Assembly: GCF_000282615.1 (NCBI RefSeq)
Contig: NZ_AKIY01000194.1
Span: 1 to 45,693, forward strand
Length of the DNA: 45,693 bases
Direction of reading: 5' to 3'
Source: Bradyrhizobium sp. YR681
GTDB taxonomy: Bacteria > Pseudomonadota > Alphaproteobacteria > Rhizobiales > Xanthobacteraceae
The position numbers and the translations under genes were made by a program. Below, piece by piece: positions 1 to 7,429 of this stretch. The notes beneath the pieces are model-generated. The model was given only the letters and a program-made list of their open reading frames with translations. It ran no database searches and had not been told where the DNA came from. The stretch's first letter is position 1. The number at the start of each line of letters is the position of its first letter.

Positions 1-3
1 CAC

Positions 4-91
4 CGTCATTGCGAGCGAAGCGAAGCAATCCAGAGATGTTTCCGCGGAGGCAGTCTGGATTGCTTCGTCGCAAGGGCTCCTCGCAATGACG
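4..91. repeat. 88-bp palindromic intergenic repeat, family A copy 1
   Basis: Near-palindrome opening with CGTCATTGCGAG and closing with CGCAATGACG, with the inner arms AAGCAATCCAGA and TCTGGATTGCTT around a CCGCGG core. A second copy of almost the same length and internal order lies at 36906-36992. It sits just after the 3' end of the minus-strand VOC gene, where it could fold in the transcript, but there is no T-run typical of an intrinsic terminator. Confidence 0.85.
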
Positions 92-108
92 GAGCTAGCG
101 GCGAGCGC

Positions 109-468
109 TCACACGCAAACCGCCTCGACATTGTTGCCGTCGGGGTCGATCAGGAACGCCGCGTAATAGGTCGGGCTGTAATCCTTGCGTGGCCCGGCGC
201 CGCCATTGTCGCGACCGCCGCTCTCCAGGCCCTCGCTGTGAAACGCCTTGACTGCGTCATGGTCTTTGGCGCGAAACGCGATATGCGCGCCGTCGGCCTT
301 GCGTCCCTTGTTCAGATGCAGCCACAACGCGGGCTCGCCCTTCGGCCCGAAGCCGGCATAGCCGTCTCCGCTGGAGCACAGGACGTAGCCAAGCGGCGCC
401 AGCACGGCTGTGTAGAAGCGCGTGGCGGCGTCGAGGTCGGCAACGCGCAGTCCGATGTGGTCATACAT
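109..468 (-). CDS. VOC family protein (glyoxalase/bleomycin-resistance fold)
   Basis: Protein of 119 residues, the usual size of a single vicinal-oxygen-chelate unit pair. It begins MYDHIGLRVADLDAATRFY and ends with the typical FLIDPDGNNVEAV strand, where the His near the start and the Glu near the end are the usual metal ligands of the fold. The substrate cannot be read from sequence; relatives include lactoylglutathione lyases, dioxygenases and resistance proteins. I chose the ATG at 468 rather than the one at 480 because GGAG lies a few bases before it, and the family usually begins at this point. It is the last gene of a minus-strand group after ogt and an AraC regulator, with a gap of about 55 bases. 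Confidence 0.85.
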   Translation of the reverse strand: MYDHIGLRVADLDAATRFYTAVLAPLGYVLCSSGDGYAGFGPKGEPALWLHLNKGRKADGAHIAFRAKDHDAVKAFHSEGLESGGRDNGGAGPRKDYSPTYYAAFLIDPDGNNVEAVCV

Positions 469-523
469 GATCGTCTCCATTGCAAAGCGCGCCGCAAATG
501 GCGCGCGCCGGGGACGACCCTAG

Positions 524-1363
524 TCAGTTGAGGGCAAGCCGCTCTTGGAGAATCTTGCGCTCCCCGCGCGAGGCCTGGCGAAATTTCGTCGGCGACACGC
601 CGGCGGCGCGACGAAAAGTGCGGACGAAATTCGAGAGATCGCCGAAGCCGACGTCATAGGCGATGTCGGTGACCGCGATGTCGTCGTCCGTCAGCAAGCG
701 CGCGGCGTGCCGCAGTCGCGAGCGGACTAGATATTGATGCGGGGTGACGCCGAGCACGCTCGAGAACAGCCGCAGGAAGTGGAACGGGCTGAGGCCCGCC
801 TGCTTGGCGGCCTGCTCGAGATCGACCTCGGCGTGCGAATTGTCGTCGATCCAAAGTGCGGCCTCCACCGCGCGGCGGCGGTCGCGCGCGGTCGGCGCGG
901 CCTGCTTGCGCGCCTTGCCGGAGACGACATCCACAAAGCGACCGGCGAGAATCTGGCCGACCTCGTCGAGGCCGAGGTCGCTGTTGCCATCTGCCGCCGT
1001 CTGGGCGAGCTCACCCAGCACCATCAGTTCGGGCAGCGGCGGCGTCGCGCCGACCTGCCAGGCCTCGCGGCGTCCACCGAGTGTATCGACGAGATCCTCG
1101 CTGAGAAAGAACGAGAGGCAGACGTCGCCGCTGACATGCTCATGCGTGCAGGTGTATTCGTCGCCGGGCGCACCGACCAGCATGGAGCCCGCCACCAGCT
1201 CGAAGAAGCCGGCGCGGCAATGGCAGCCAAAACTGCCGGAACGGACATAGGCAATGGAATGGCCGGTGCGGCATTCCGCAAACGGCTTGTCGTCCGGTCC
1301 CGCGTCGCAGCGAAACTCGGAGACCGTCATCGCGCCTGACGTCAGCAGTGTGGTCGCGTCCAT
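524..1363 (-). CDS. AraC family transcriptional regulator
   Basis: 279 residues. The N-terminal half (about 1-120) looks like a small cupin-type sensor region rich in Cys and His. The C-terminal 100 residues hold two helix-turn-helix motifs typical of AraC/XylS proteins: the first around [19 protein letters not shown] and the second around [20 protein letters not shown], followed by GVSPTKFRQ. The ligand is unknown. It lies 9 bases downstream of ogt and upstream of the VOC gene on the same strand, so the three are probably one transcript. The pairing of an AraC protein with an alkyltransferase recalls Ada, but the sensor half shows no convincing Ada four-cysteine zinc site, so an Ada role is not supported. 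Confidence 0.88.
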   Translation of the reverse strand: MDATTLLTSGAMTVSEFRCDAGPDDKPFAECRTGHSIAYVRSGSFGCHCRAGFFELVAGSMLVGAPGDEYTCTHEHVSGDVCLSFFLSEDLVDTLGGRREAWQVGATPPLPELMVLGELAQTAADGNSDLGLDEVGQILAGRFVDVVSGKARKQAAPTARDRRRAVEAALWIDDNSHAEVDLEQAAKQAGLSPFHFLRLFSSVLGVTPHQYLVRSRLRHAARLLTDDDIAVTDIAYDVGFGDLSNFVRTFRRAAGVSPTKFRQASRGERKILQERLALN

Positions 1364-1372
1364 CCCACCTAT

Positions 1373-1951
1373 CTAGGTGGGCGCTCGCGGCGGAGCAACG
1401 GGCAGCAGCACCTCGAACAGCGTCTTGCTGGCGACCGGATGGGCGCCCTCCAGCGACAACAGTCGCCGCTTGGAGATCACCCCGCCATAAGGTGAGATCC
1501 GGTCGGCGTAATTGCCGGTCTCCAGCACCCGGTGGCAGGGCACGATCAGCATGTAGGGATTCCTGGCGATTGCCTGCGCCACCGAATACGAGGCGCCGGA
1601 GGCACCCAGCGCCTTGGCGATCTCGTGATAGGTCCGCGTCTCGCCGCGCGGGATGGTGCAGGTGTATTCGTAGACCCGCCGGCTGAAGGCGAGCACACCG
1701 CCGGCATCCAGGCTGACATCGGAAAAATCAGGATCGCTGCCTTGCAGCAGGGCCACGATGCCCTCGATCGCCAGCTCGGCATTGAGCGGAGGCCGCTGCT
1801 CGCGCGCCTCCGGATGAACCGCGAAAATCCGGCGGCGAGTGTCGATCTCCCGCGCCTCCGGCAATTGCACGGCCACTACGCCGGAATTGCTCCAGACGAT
1901 GCCGCAGCGCCCTATCGCCGTGTCGAATATCGTATAGCCACGCCCCACCAT
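1373..1951 (-). CDS. ogt: Methylated-DNA--protein-cysteine methyltransferase (Ogt type)
   Basis: 192 residues from the ATG at 1951. The protein repairs O6-alkylguanine (and O4-alkylthymine) in DNA by moving the alkyl group onto its own cysteine, a one-use reaction. The active-site motif PCHRVL is at residues 138-143 with Cys139 as the acceptor. The DNA-binding helix region around TRTYHEIAKALG precedes it, and the segment GGVISKRRLLSLEG after it is typical of the family. An upstream in-frame extension to 2068 exists but contains nothing family-like, so I start at MVGRGYTIFD. It heads a minus-strand group with the AraC and VOC genes. The length is close to the 160-190 residues usual for Ogt. 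Confidence 0.9.
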   Translation of the reverse strand: MVGRGYTIFDTAIGRCGIVWSNSGVVAVQLPEAREIDTRRRIFAVHPEAREQRPPLNAELAIEGIVALLQGSDPDFSDVSLDAGGVLAFSRRVYEYTCTIPRGETRTYHEIAKALGASGASYSVAQAIARNPYMLIVPCHRVLETGNYADRISPYGGVISKRRLLSLEGAHPVASKTLFEVLLPVAPPRAPT

Positions 1952-2056
1952 GCACACGCCCCACTCAGTGCACGTTGCTCCCCCGACAGGCCGATCATAA
2001 CACCGCCACAATTCGGCGCACCTGGAATCTTGCCAGGACGTTAACATCCGTCCGGA

Positions 2057-2093
2057 GAGACGCGCCAAACCGCTTGGCGGGACGCGCCGTCTC
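2057..2093. other. Imperfect inverted repeat between ogt and tRNA-Gly
   Basis: CGCCAA (2063-2068) and TTGGCG (2074-2079) form a six-pair stem, and the outer arms GAGACG (2057-2062) and CGTCTC (2088-2093) can extend it across a bulge. It lies between the 5' end of ogt and the tRNA. It may be a regulatory fold or chance; no function is assigned. Confidence 0.3.
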
Positions 2094-2124
2094 GGCTAAT
2101 CAGAACGGGCGTGAGAGCGCATCC

Positions 2125-2198
2125 GCGGGCGTAGTTCAATGGTAGAACGGCAGCTTCCCAAGCTGCATACGAGGGTTCGATTCCCTTCGCCCGCTCCA
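2125..2198 (+). tRNA. tRNA-Gly(CCC)
   Basis: A complete cloverleaf can be drawn. The acceptor arms are GCGGGCG (2125-2131) and CGCCCGC (2188-2194), followed by discriminator T and an encoded CCA. The D-arm is GTTCAATGGTAGAAC. The anticodon stem GCAGC/GCTGC encloses the loop TTCCCAA with anticodon CCC, and the T-arm is GAGGG-TTCGATT-CCCTT. It reads GGG glycine codons. It stands alone between ogt and the XRE-cupin gene; no integrase or attachment-site duplication is visible beside it. Confidence 0.96.
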
Positions 2199-2266
2199 AG
2201 CTTTCCCGATTGCATTCTCATCTGATCTGACGCGCGCAAGGCGCGCTCGCGCGCCGGACAAAGATT

Positions 2267-2278
2267 CTAATATATTAG
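2267..2278. promoter_or_regulatory. Perfect 12-bp AT-rich palindrome upstream of the XRE-cupin gene
   Basis: CTAATATATTAG is a perfect palindrome in an otherwise GC-rich stretch, about 90 bases before the XRE-cupin start. XRE-cupin regulators commonly bind short palindromes next to their own promoter. This is a candidate autoregulatory operator and/or -10 region. The assignment is inference from position and symmetry. Confidence 0.45.
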
Positions 2279-2363
2279 CCCCTCGCTCCCGGCACGTGCG
2301 CATCGCCCGGCCTAAGCTTCGTTCACCCCGGCGGGTGCGGTCCTCGTGTCGGGCGATGTTCGG

Positions 2364-2969
2364 ATGAAGACCAGGACCTGCAACGAGATGGACCAGCAGA
2401 AACTCGACCGTGCGATCGGTCGTCGCTTGAAGACGTTGAGGACGCAGGCGGGCATGACGTTGAACGAACTTGCGGCGCGCTCCGGTGTCAGCCGGGCCAT
2501 GATCGGGCGGGTGGAGCGGGCGCAGAGCAGTGCCACCGCTGCGCTGCTCAACAAGCTCTGCGCGGCGCTGGACGTCACGCTCAGCGACGTCGTCGCGCTC
2601 GCGGAGAAGCCGCCGGAGCGGCTGATGCGGCTGGCCGACCAGCCGCATTGGCGCGATCCCGACAGCGGTTACCGGCGACGTCATGCCTCGCCGCCGGATG
2701 CGGCGAGCGGCATCGAGATCATCGTCGTCGACCTGCCGGCGGGCGCACGCGTCTCCTACAGCCCCTGGGGGCGCAATGCCTTCACCCAGCAGCTGCTGAT
2801 GCTGGAGGGCGCGGTCTGCGTGCATATCGATGCCAAGACGGTGCGCCTGCGCGAGGGCGACTGTCTCGATTTCGACGTCATGCGCGCGGTGACCTTCGAG
2901 AACGAAACCAAACAGGATGCGCGCTACGTCATCATCACGCGGCGCGGAACGTCATACGGGAAAATGTGA
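2364..2969 (+). CDS. XRE family transcriptional regulator with cupin sensor domain
   Basis: 201 residues from ATG 2364. A helix-turn-helix of the Cro/XRE type spans about residues 18-72 (the core reads LNELAARSGVSRAMIGRVE). A small cupin barrel follows at about 115-195, with a VSYSPWGRNAFTQQLLMLEG strand region. Such proteins regulate adjacent genes in response to a small ligand held in the cupin. The start is uncertain: GTG 2346 and ATG 2388 are in frame, and none has a strong ribosome site. Its stop overlaps the start of the next gene (TGATG), so it is probably cotranscribed with the two acetyltransferases that follow. The palindrome at 2267-2278 is a candidate operator. Confidence 0.85.
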   Translation: MKTRTCNEMDQQKLDRAIGRRLKTLRTQAGMTLNELAARSGVSRAMIGRVERAQSSATAALLNKLCAALDVTLSDVVALAEKPPERLMRLADQPHWRDPDSGYRRRHASPPDAASGIEIIVVDLPAGARVSYSPWGRNAFTQQLLMLEGAVCVHIDAKTVRLREGDCLDFDVMRAVTFENETKQDARYVIITRRGTSYGKM

Positions 2970-3481
2970 TGTCGCTGATCGTGCGGGACGCCACGCCGGA
3001 GGATGCCGAAGACATTTTGGCCATCTACAATTACGCCGCGATCAACACCACGGCGGTCTGGACGGACGGCCCGGCTGATCTGGCCTCGCGGCGCGCGTGG
3101 ATCCGCGCACGACAGGACGCCGGCTATCCCGTGCTGGTCGCGATGAAGGGCAGCAACGTCGTCGCCTTCGCCTCGTTCGGCGATTTCCGCCCGTTTCCCG
3201 GCTATCGCCACACCGTGGAGAATTCGGTCTATGTCGGCGAGCGGTATCATCGGCTCGGCGTCGGCCGCAGCCTGATGGCCACGCTGATCGAGCGTGCCGC
3301 TGCGCTGAACAAGCACGCCATGATCGCGGGCATCGAGGCTGCCAATGCCGGCTCGATCGCCCTGCATGCCTCGCTGGGATTTGCCGAGGTCGGCCGCATG
3401 CCGGAAGTCGGCTGCAAGTTCGGTCGCTGGCTCGATCTCGTCTTCATGCAGAAGAACCTTGCCAATGGAGTGCGACCCTGA
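2969..3481 (+). CDS. GNAT N-acetyltransferase, phosphinothricin acetyltransferase-like
   Basis: 170 residues, the normal size for the PAT/Bar/MddA group, which acetylates phosphinothricin, methionine sulfoximine or related amino acids using acetyl-CoA. The N-terminus RDATPEDAEDILAIYN, the segment FGDFRPFPGYRHTVENSVYV and the acetyl-CoA loop RLGVGRSLM are typical of this group; the end ASLGFAEVGRMPEVGCKFGRW also matches. The true substrate may be a natural amino-acid analogue rather than the herbicide. It overlaps the end of the XRE-cupin gene by one base and is followed after 2 bases by a second GNAT gene, which makes a three-gene operon whose regulator may control acetylation of a toxic or signalling compound. 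Confidence 0.88.
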   Translation: MSLIVRDATPEDAEDILAIYNYAAINTTAVWTDGPADLASRRAWIRARQDAGYPVLVAMKGSNVVAFASFGDFRPFPGYRHTVENSVYVGERYHRLGVGRSLMATLIERAAALNKHAMIAGIEAANAGSIALHASLGFAEVGRMPEVGCKFGRWLDLVFMQKNLANGVRP

Positions 3482-3483
3482 CC

Positions 3484-3945
3484 ATGCAGATCCGGACCGG
3501 CGACACCTCCGATCCCCGCGTGATCGCGCTGCTCGACCATCACGTCACGGCGGCGCGGGCGCAGACCGCGCCGGGCAGCGCCCACGCGCTCGACCTGGCG
3601 GGCCTGCGCGCCAGCGACGTCGCGTTCTGGACCGGTTGGGACGGCGACACGCTGGTCGCCACCGGCGCGCTGAAGACGCTCTCGGCCGGTCATGGCGAGG
3701 TGAAGTCGATGCACACGCTTCAGACCACGCGGCGGCGCGGCTTCGGTGGCCAGATGCTCCGCCACATCATCGCCGAGGCCCGCGCGCGCGGCCTCAAGCG
3801 GCTCAGCCTCGAGACCGGCTCGTGGGACTATTTCAAGCCCGCGCATGCGCTCTACCAGGCGCACGGCTTCGTGCTTTGCGGTCCGTTCGAGGGCTATGCC
3901 GAAGACCCCAACAGCCTGTTCCTGACGCTCGACCTGGACCGCTGA
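3484..3945 (+). CDS. GNAT family N-acetyltransferase
   Basis: 153 residues. It shows the acetyl-CoA-binding segment TRRRGFGGQMLRHIIAEAR (motif A, about residues 81-99), preceded by the strand GEVKSMHTL and followed by LYQAHGFVLCGPF, a common ending in YsnE/YafP-like small acetyltransferases. The substrate is not predictable. It starts 2 bases after the preceding phosphinothricin-type acetyltransferase and is surely in the same transcript. It is not a duplicate of its neighbour: the sequences differ throughout apart from the GNAT core. Confidence 0.85.
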   Translation: MQIRTGDTSDPRVIALLDHHVTAARAQTAPGSAHALDLAGLRASDVAFWTGWDGDTLVATGALKTLSAGHGEVKSMHTLQTTRRRGFGGQMLRHIIAEARARGLKRLSLETGSWDYFKPAHALYQAHGFVLCGPFEGYAEDPNSLFLTLDLDR

Positions 3946-3979
3946 GCAGCACCGGCTCTGCTGCGATCGGCGCGTGGCC

Positions 3980-4636
3980 TCAGGCCAATTGCGGCAGCGG
4001 CTCGACCCGTTCGCCGACCCAGGAGCTGAGCATCTGGTGATACAGCGTAGCGGATTGCCACAGCACGCGTTGATACAGCTTGCCCCTGTCCGAGTGCCGC
4101 GAGACCTCGCCGCAAAGATCGAGCCCCATGGACAGATGGTGGGCGTCGACGTCGGTGTGGATCTTCCAGTAGCGCCCGCTCAGGAGTCTGAGCCGGTCCA
4201 GCACGGGTATCACGGTCGAATAGAAATCGAACGCGACGCCCTCACTGAGCACGTTCAGGGCGACGACCTGCACGTCATGTGGATCGCGCATCGCGCTGCG
4301 CCAGCAGTATGAGATCGTGTTCAGCGTTTCCATCGTCGGCGGGACGTCGCCGGGTTCGGTGTCGCGCAGAAACCCGTGCTGCTTCATCCAGGCGATGAGT
4401 TGATCGGGATGGTCGGCCTCTTCCATCGCGTGTTCGGCGAAGACGGGCTGATAGCGTTTGTCCTGGCACAGCGAGGAACGCAGACAAAGCGCCTGCGTGA
4501 ATTCGCGCGACTGGTGGATGAGCTGGTGAACCCATTGCAGATCATTCGGCAGGGTCGCCCCGCTGATCTGTCTGAAAAAGGGACCTTCGCGCAGGTGGGA
4601 CCGGTATTCCTCGGAAATATCAAGCAACCACTTCAT
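3980..4636 (-). CDS. Heme-oxygenase-like diiron (TenA/PqqC-fold) protein
   Basis: 218 residues from the ATG at 4636, chosen because GAAAGAGAG precedes it; an earlier in-frame ATG at 4705 gives an extension without family features. The all-helical sequence carries metal-ligand spacing like that of heme-oxygenase-like diiron enzymes (UndA, BesC, CADD group): E73-x2-H76 within EEADHPDQ, E132 in VLSEGVAF, and D162-x3-H166 in HTDVDAHH. Members cleave amino or fatty acids, make p-aminobenzoate, or act in cofactor synthesis. It could also be a non-metal TenA-like protein. It stands alone, converging on the GNAT genes, so context does not reveal the substrate. Confidence 0.75.
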   Translation of the reverse strand: MKWLLDISEEYRSHLREGPFFRQISGATLPNDLQWVHQLIHQSREFTQALCLRSSLCQDKRYQPVFAEHAMEEADHPDQLIAWMKQHGFLRDTEPGDVPPTMETLNTISYCWRSAMRDPHDVQVVALNVLSEGVAFDFYSTVIPVLDRLRLLSGRYWKIHTDVDAHHLSMGLDLCGEVSRHSDRGKLYQRVLWQSATLYHQMLSSWVGERVEPLPQLA

Positions 4637-4801
4637 CGTACTCTCTTTCGTCATCTCGCCCGCGAACGCTGGTGCTGCGTCGGACCTGTCAATGAATGGA
4701 ACCATAGGGAACAGGGCAGTGTTGCGCGTCCTGCGTTCGACCGACGGCCGACCTCGCGCGTGAGGCGGCGCACACAGTCAGCCGTGCATGAAAATGCGCT
4801 T

Positions 4802-4832
4802 GCGCCCTCAAAATGAGTTGCGCACCTCAAAA
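4802..4832. promoter_or_regulatory. Direct repeat upstream of the LacI-family regulator
   Basis: GCGC-CCTCAAAA (4802-4813) and GCGCA-CCTCAAAA (4820-4832) repeat with an 18-19 base period, about two helical turns, ending 21 bases before the regulator's ATG. This could be an operator or promoter-proximal binding site for the sugar operon's regulator, although LacI-family sites are usually palindromic. Candidate only. Confidence 0.3.
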
Positions 4833-4853
4833 CACCTCTGATAGCCTTCAGGC

Positions 4854-5894
4854 ATGGCCGACACGCTCGCTGCCAACGCGCTGACGCTGAAGGACATCGC
4901 CCGCCAGGCGGGCGTGAGCCTCGCGACCGTGGACCGGGTCCTGCACAACCGCCCGGGCGTGCGGCCGGACACGGTCCGGCGCGTCCAGGAGACAATCGCG
5001 CGCAATTCTTTCCAGCCGCATGTGGCGGCGGCCGAGCTCGCCCGCGGCCGAGCCCGCCGCTTTGCCTTCGTGATGCCGTCGGGGCCGAACCCGTTCATGC
5101 AGCAGATCGAGGCCTATCTCGGCGAGATGTCGGCCTGGCTCTCGGCGCGTCGCCTGCATGTCGAGATGGTCGCAACCGACGTGTTCGATCCGTCCGTGCT
5201 CGCGGCCTCGCTGGAGGCGCTCTCCGGGGATTACGACGGCGTCGCCGTGGTGGCGCTGGATCATCCCGGCGTCCGCGCCGCGATCAACGACCTCGTCGAC
5301 GCCGGTACCAAAATCGTCACGCTGGTCTCGGACGTGCCGTCCTCGCGCCGTCACCATTATGTCGGCATCGACAACATCGCCGCGGGGCGCACCGCCGGCG
5401 CGCTGGTTGGGCGGCTGGTGGGCGGGCGGCCCGGCAAGGTCGCCATCGTCGCCGGCTCCCGGGGCCTGCGCGACCACGCCGAGCGCATCTTCGGCTTCAA
5501 TCAGGTGATGGCCTCGGAATTCCCCGGTCTCGGCGTGCTGCCGGTGCTGGAAGGGCGCGACGAGGACGAACGTTCGGAGCAGCAGCTCGCGCGGCTGTTC
5601 GGCAGGCATGCTGACATTGTCGGCCTGTACAATGTCGGTGCCGGCACACAGGGCGTTGCAAACGCATTGGGCAAGGCCGGCCGCGACAAGGTCGTGTTCA
5701 TCGGCCACGACGTCACCGCGCTGACGCGCCGGCTTTTGTTGCAGGGCGTGATGGATGCCGCGATCTCGCAGAATCCGGGGCATGAGGCGCGCGCCGCCGT
5801 GCGCGTGCTGCTCGCGCTCGCCCGCGGCGAGCCGATCCTGCGCGAGCAGGAGAAGATCAGGATCGACATCGTGATGCGGGACAATCTGCCGTAG
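4854..5894 (+). CDS. LacI family transcriptional regulator of the sugar operon
   Basis: 346 residues, typical length for the family. The N-terminal helix-turn-helix reads LKDIARQAGVSLATVDRVL (about residues 10-30), followed by the hinge helix region. The rest is a periplasmic-binding-protein-like sugar sensor, with segments such as DGVAVVALDHPGV and YVGIDNIAAGRTAGALVG typical of RbsR/XylR-like repressors. The LATVDRVL form of the recognition helix and a ribose-type sensor fit CUT2-transporter regulators. It is the first gene of the cluster, 80 bases before xylB on the same strand. It most likely controls the operon in response to the pentose or a relative. Confidence 0.9.
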   Translation: MADTLAANALTLKDIARQAGVSLATVDRVLHNRPGVRPDTVRRVQETIARNSFQPHVAAAELARGRARRFAFVMPSGPNPFMQQIEAYLGEMSAWLSARRLHVEMVATDVFDPSVLAASLEALSGDYDGVAVVALDHPGVRAAINDLVDAGTKIVTLVSDVPSSRRHHYVGIDNIAAGRTAGALVGRLVGGRPGKVAIVAGSRGLRDHAERIFGFNQVMASEFPGLGVLPVLEGRDEDERSEQQLARLFGRHADIVGLYNVGAGTQGVANALGKAGRDKVVFIGHDVTALTRRLLLQGVMDAAISQNPGHEARAAVRVLLALARGEPILREQEKIRIDIVMRDNLP

Positions 5895-5974
5895 CAGCAG
5901 CGGGACTTTGAACGGCAGGTGGCGGAAAAAGCGACGTCAAGCTCGCACACCGCGACAGGCAAAGGGAGGACGGC

Positions 5975-7429
5975 GTGTATCTCGGACTGGACGTCGGCAC
6001 ATCAGGTGTGAAGGCGGTGCTCATGAGCGAAGCCGGCGCGATCGTCGCGATGGCGGCGCGCGAGCTTGCGCTGTCGCATCCCGCGCCGCTGTGGTCCGAG
6101 CAGGATCCCGACGCCTGGGTGGAGGCGGCGACCGGCGCGGTCGATGATCTCGCAAATCGCCATCCGCGCGAGGTGGCACAGGTCCGCGGCATCGGGCTGT
6201 CAGGCCAGATGCACGGCGCGGCGCTGCTGGACGAGGATGGACGGCCGCTGCGTCCCGCAATTCTCTGGAACGACGGCCGCTCGCAGGCTGAATGCGTTAC
6301 GCTGGAGCGGCGCTGCCCGTCGCTGCACGCGATCGCCGGCAATCTGGCGATGCCCGGCTTCACCGCGCCAAAACTGCTCTGGGTCGCGCGTCACGAGCCA
6401 AAAATCTTCGCGCGCGTCGCAAAGGTGCTGTTGCCGAAGGCCTATGTGCGTTATCGCCTGACCGGCGAGATGGTCGAGGACATGTCGGACGCGGCCGGTA
6501 CGCTGTGGCTCGACGTCGGCCAGCGTCGCTGGTCGGCCCTGCTGCTTCATGCCACAGGGCTTGATCTCCACCACATGCCGCGCCTCGTCGAGGGCAGCGC
6601 GGCCAGCGCGGTGCTCGCGCCGGAACTTGCGCAGCGCTGGGGCATGGCGAAAGACGTCGTGATCGCCGGCGGCGCCGGCGACAATGCCGCGAGCGCGATC
6701 GGGCTCGGTGCGATTGCGCCAGGCGATGCGTTCCTGTCGCTGGGCACGTCGGGTGTCGTCTTCCGCGTCACCGACCGGTTCGCACCGGCGCCGGCTTCGG
6801 CCGTGCATGCCTTCTGCCACGCACTGCCTGGCCTCTGGCACCAGATGGGCGTGATGCTGTCGGCTGCGGCCTCGCTGGCCTGGCTCGCTGGTGTCATGGA
6901 GATCCCCGCCCCAGCGCTGCTGGCGCCGCTCGGCGAGCGCGTCGACGGGCCGAGCCCCATAAAATTCCTGCCCTATCTCGATGGCGAACGCACGCCGCAC
7001 AACGACGCCGCCGCGAGCGGTGCCTTCCTTGGTTTGCGTGGCGCGACCGGGCGCTCCCAGATCGTCCAGGCCGTGCTCGAAGGCGTCGCGTTTGCAGCGC
7101 GCGACAACCTCGCGGCACTGAGCGCGGCGAGCGGACCCGTCACGGAACTCGATCTCGTCGGTGGTGGCTCGCGCTCGCCGCTGTGGGCGCAGATCTGTGC
7201 CGACGTGCTCGGCATTCCCGTCCACCGCGTCGAGGAAGGCGAGGTCGGGGCGGCGCTCGGCGCCGCGCGGCTCGGGCGCCTTGCCGCCACCGGCGAAGAG
7301 CCGGCGGATGTCTGTACCCGCCCGCGCCGGCTCGCGAGTTTCGCGCCCCGCGCATCCGTGGCCGCAGCCTATGACGAGGCCTATCGCCGTTGGCGTGCGC
7401 TTTATCCCGCGTTGAAGGAGACCGCTTAA
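5975..7429 (+). CDS. xylB: Xylulokinase
   Basis: 484 residues, the size of E. coli XylB. It phosphorylates D-xylulose with ATP to xylulose 5-phosphate, feeding the pentose phosphate pathway. FGGY-family features seen: the N-terminal phosphate loop LDVGTSGVKAVL (about 5-16), the substrate loop GLSGQMHGA (74-82), ILWNDGR, and GGAGDNAASAIG with the probable catalytic base Asp236. The C-terminal ATP-binding part has SLGTSGVVF and LVGGGSRSPLWAQI. The start is GTG 5975 with GGGAGG upstream. The stop is immediately followed by the xylA start with no gap. Neighbours fix the substrate as a ketopentose more firmly than the FGGY fold alone. Confidence 0.93.
   Translation: MYLGLDVGTSGVKAVLMSEAGAIVAMAARELALSHPAPLWSEQDPDAWVEAATGAVDDLANRHPREVAQVRGIGLSGQMHGAALLDEDGRPLRPAILWNDGRSQAECVTLERRCPSLHAIAGNLAMPGFTAPKLLWVARHEPKIFARVAKVLLPKAYVRYRLTGEMVEDMSDAAGTLWLDVGQRRWSALLLHATGLDLHHMPRLVEGSAASAVLAPELAQRWGMAKDVVIAGGAGDNAASAIGLGAIAPGDAFLSLGTSGVVFRVTDRFAPAPASAVHAFCHALPGLWHQMGVMLSAAASLAWLAGVMEIPAPALLAPLGERVDGPSPIKFLPYLDGERTPHNDAAASGAFLGLRGATGRSQIVQAVLEGVAFAARDNLAALSAASGPVTELDLVGGGSRSPLWAQICADVLGIPVHRVEEGEVGAALGAARLGRLAATGEEPADVCTRPRRLASFAPRASVAAAYDEAYRRWRALYPALKETA

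Noticed and set aside
524..1951. Adjacent AraC and Ogt genes as a split Ada adaptive-response system
   Set aside because: The AraC protein lacks a convincing Ada zinc/phosphotriester site and is a normal full-length AraC regulator; adjacency alone is not enough.
2125..2198. tRNA-Gly as an integration site of a genomic island
   Set aside because: No integrase and no duplicated tRNA 3' end seen; genes on both sides look native in composition.
2649..3481. Alternative reading frame running from within the XRE-cupin gene through the acetyltransferase as one fused protein
   Set aside because: The acetyltransferase start ATG 2969 with the TGATG overlap explains the data; the upstream part in that frame is a shadow of the cupin domain.
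4699..4712. GAAC pair resembling a LexA box upstream of the LacI regulator and the diiron gene
   Set aside because: The spacer is six bases (CATAGG), not seven, so it does not fit the alphaproteobacterial site; kept only the exact match at 36362.
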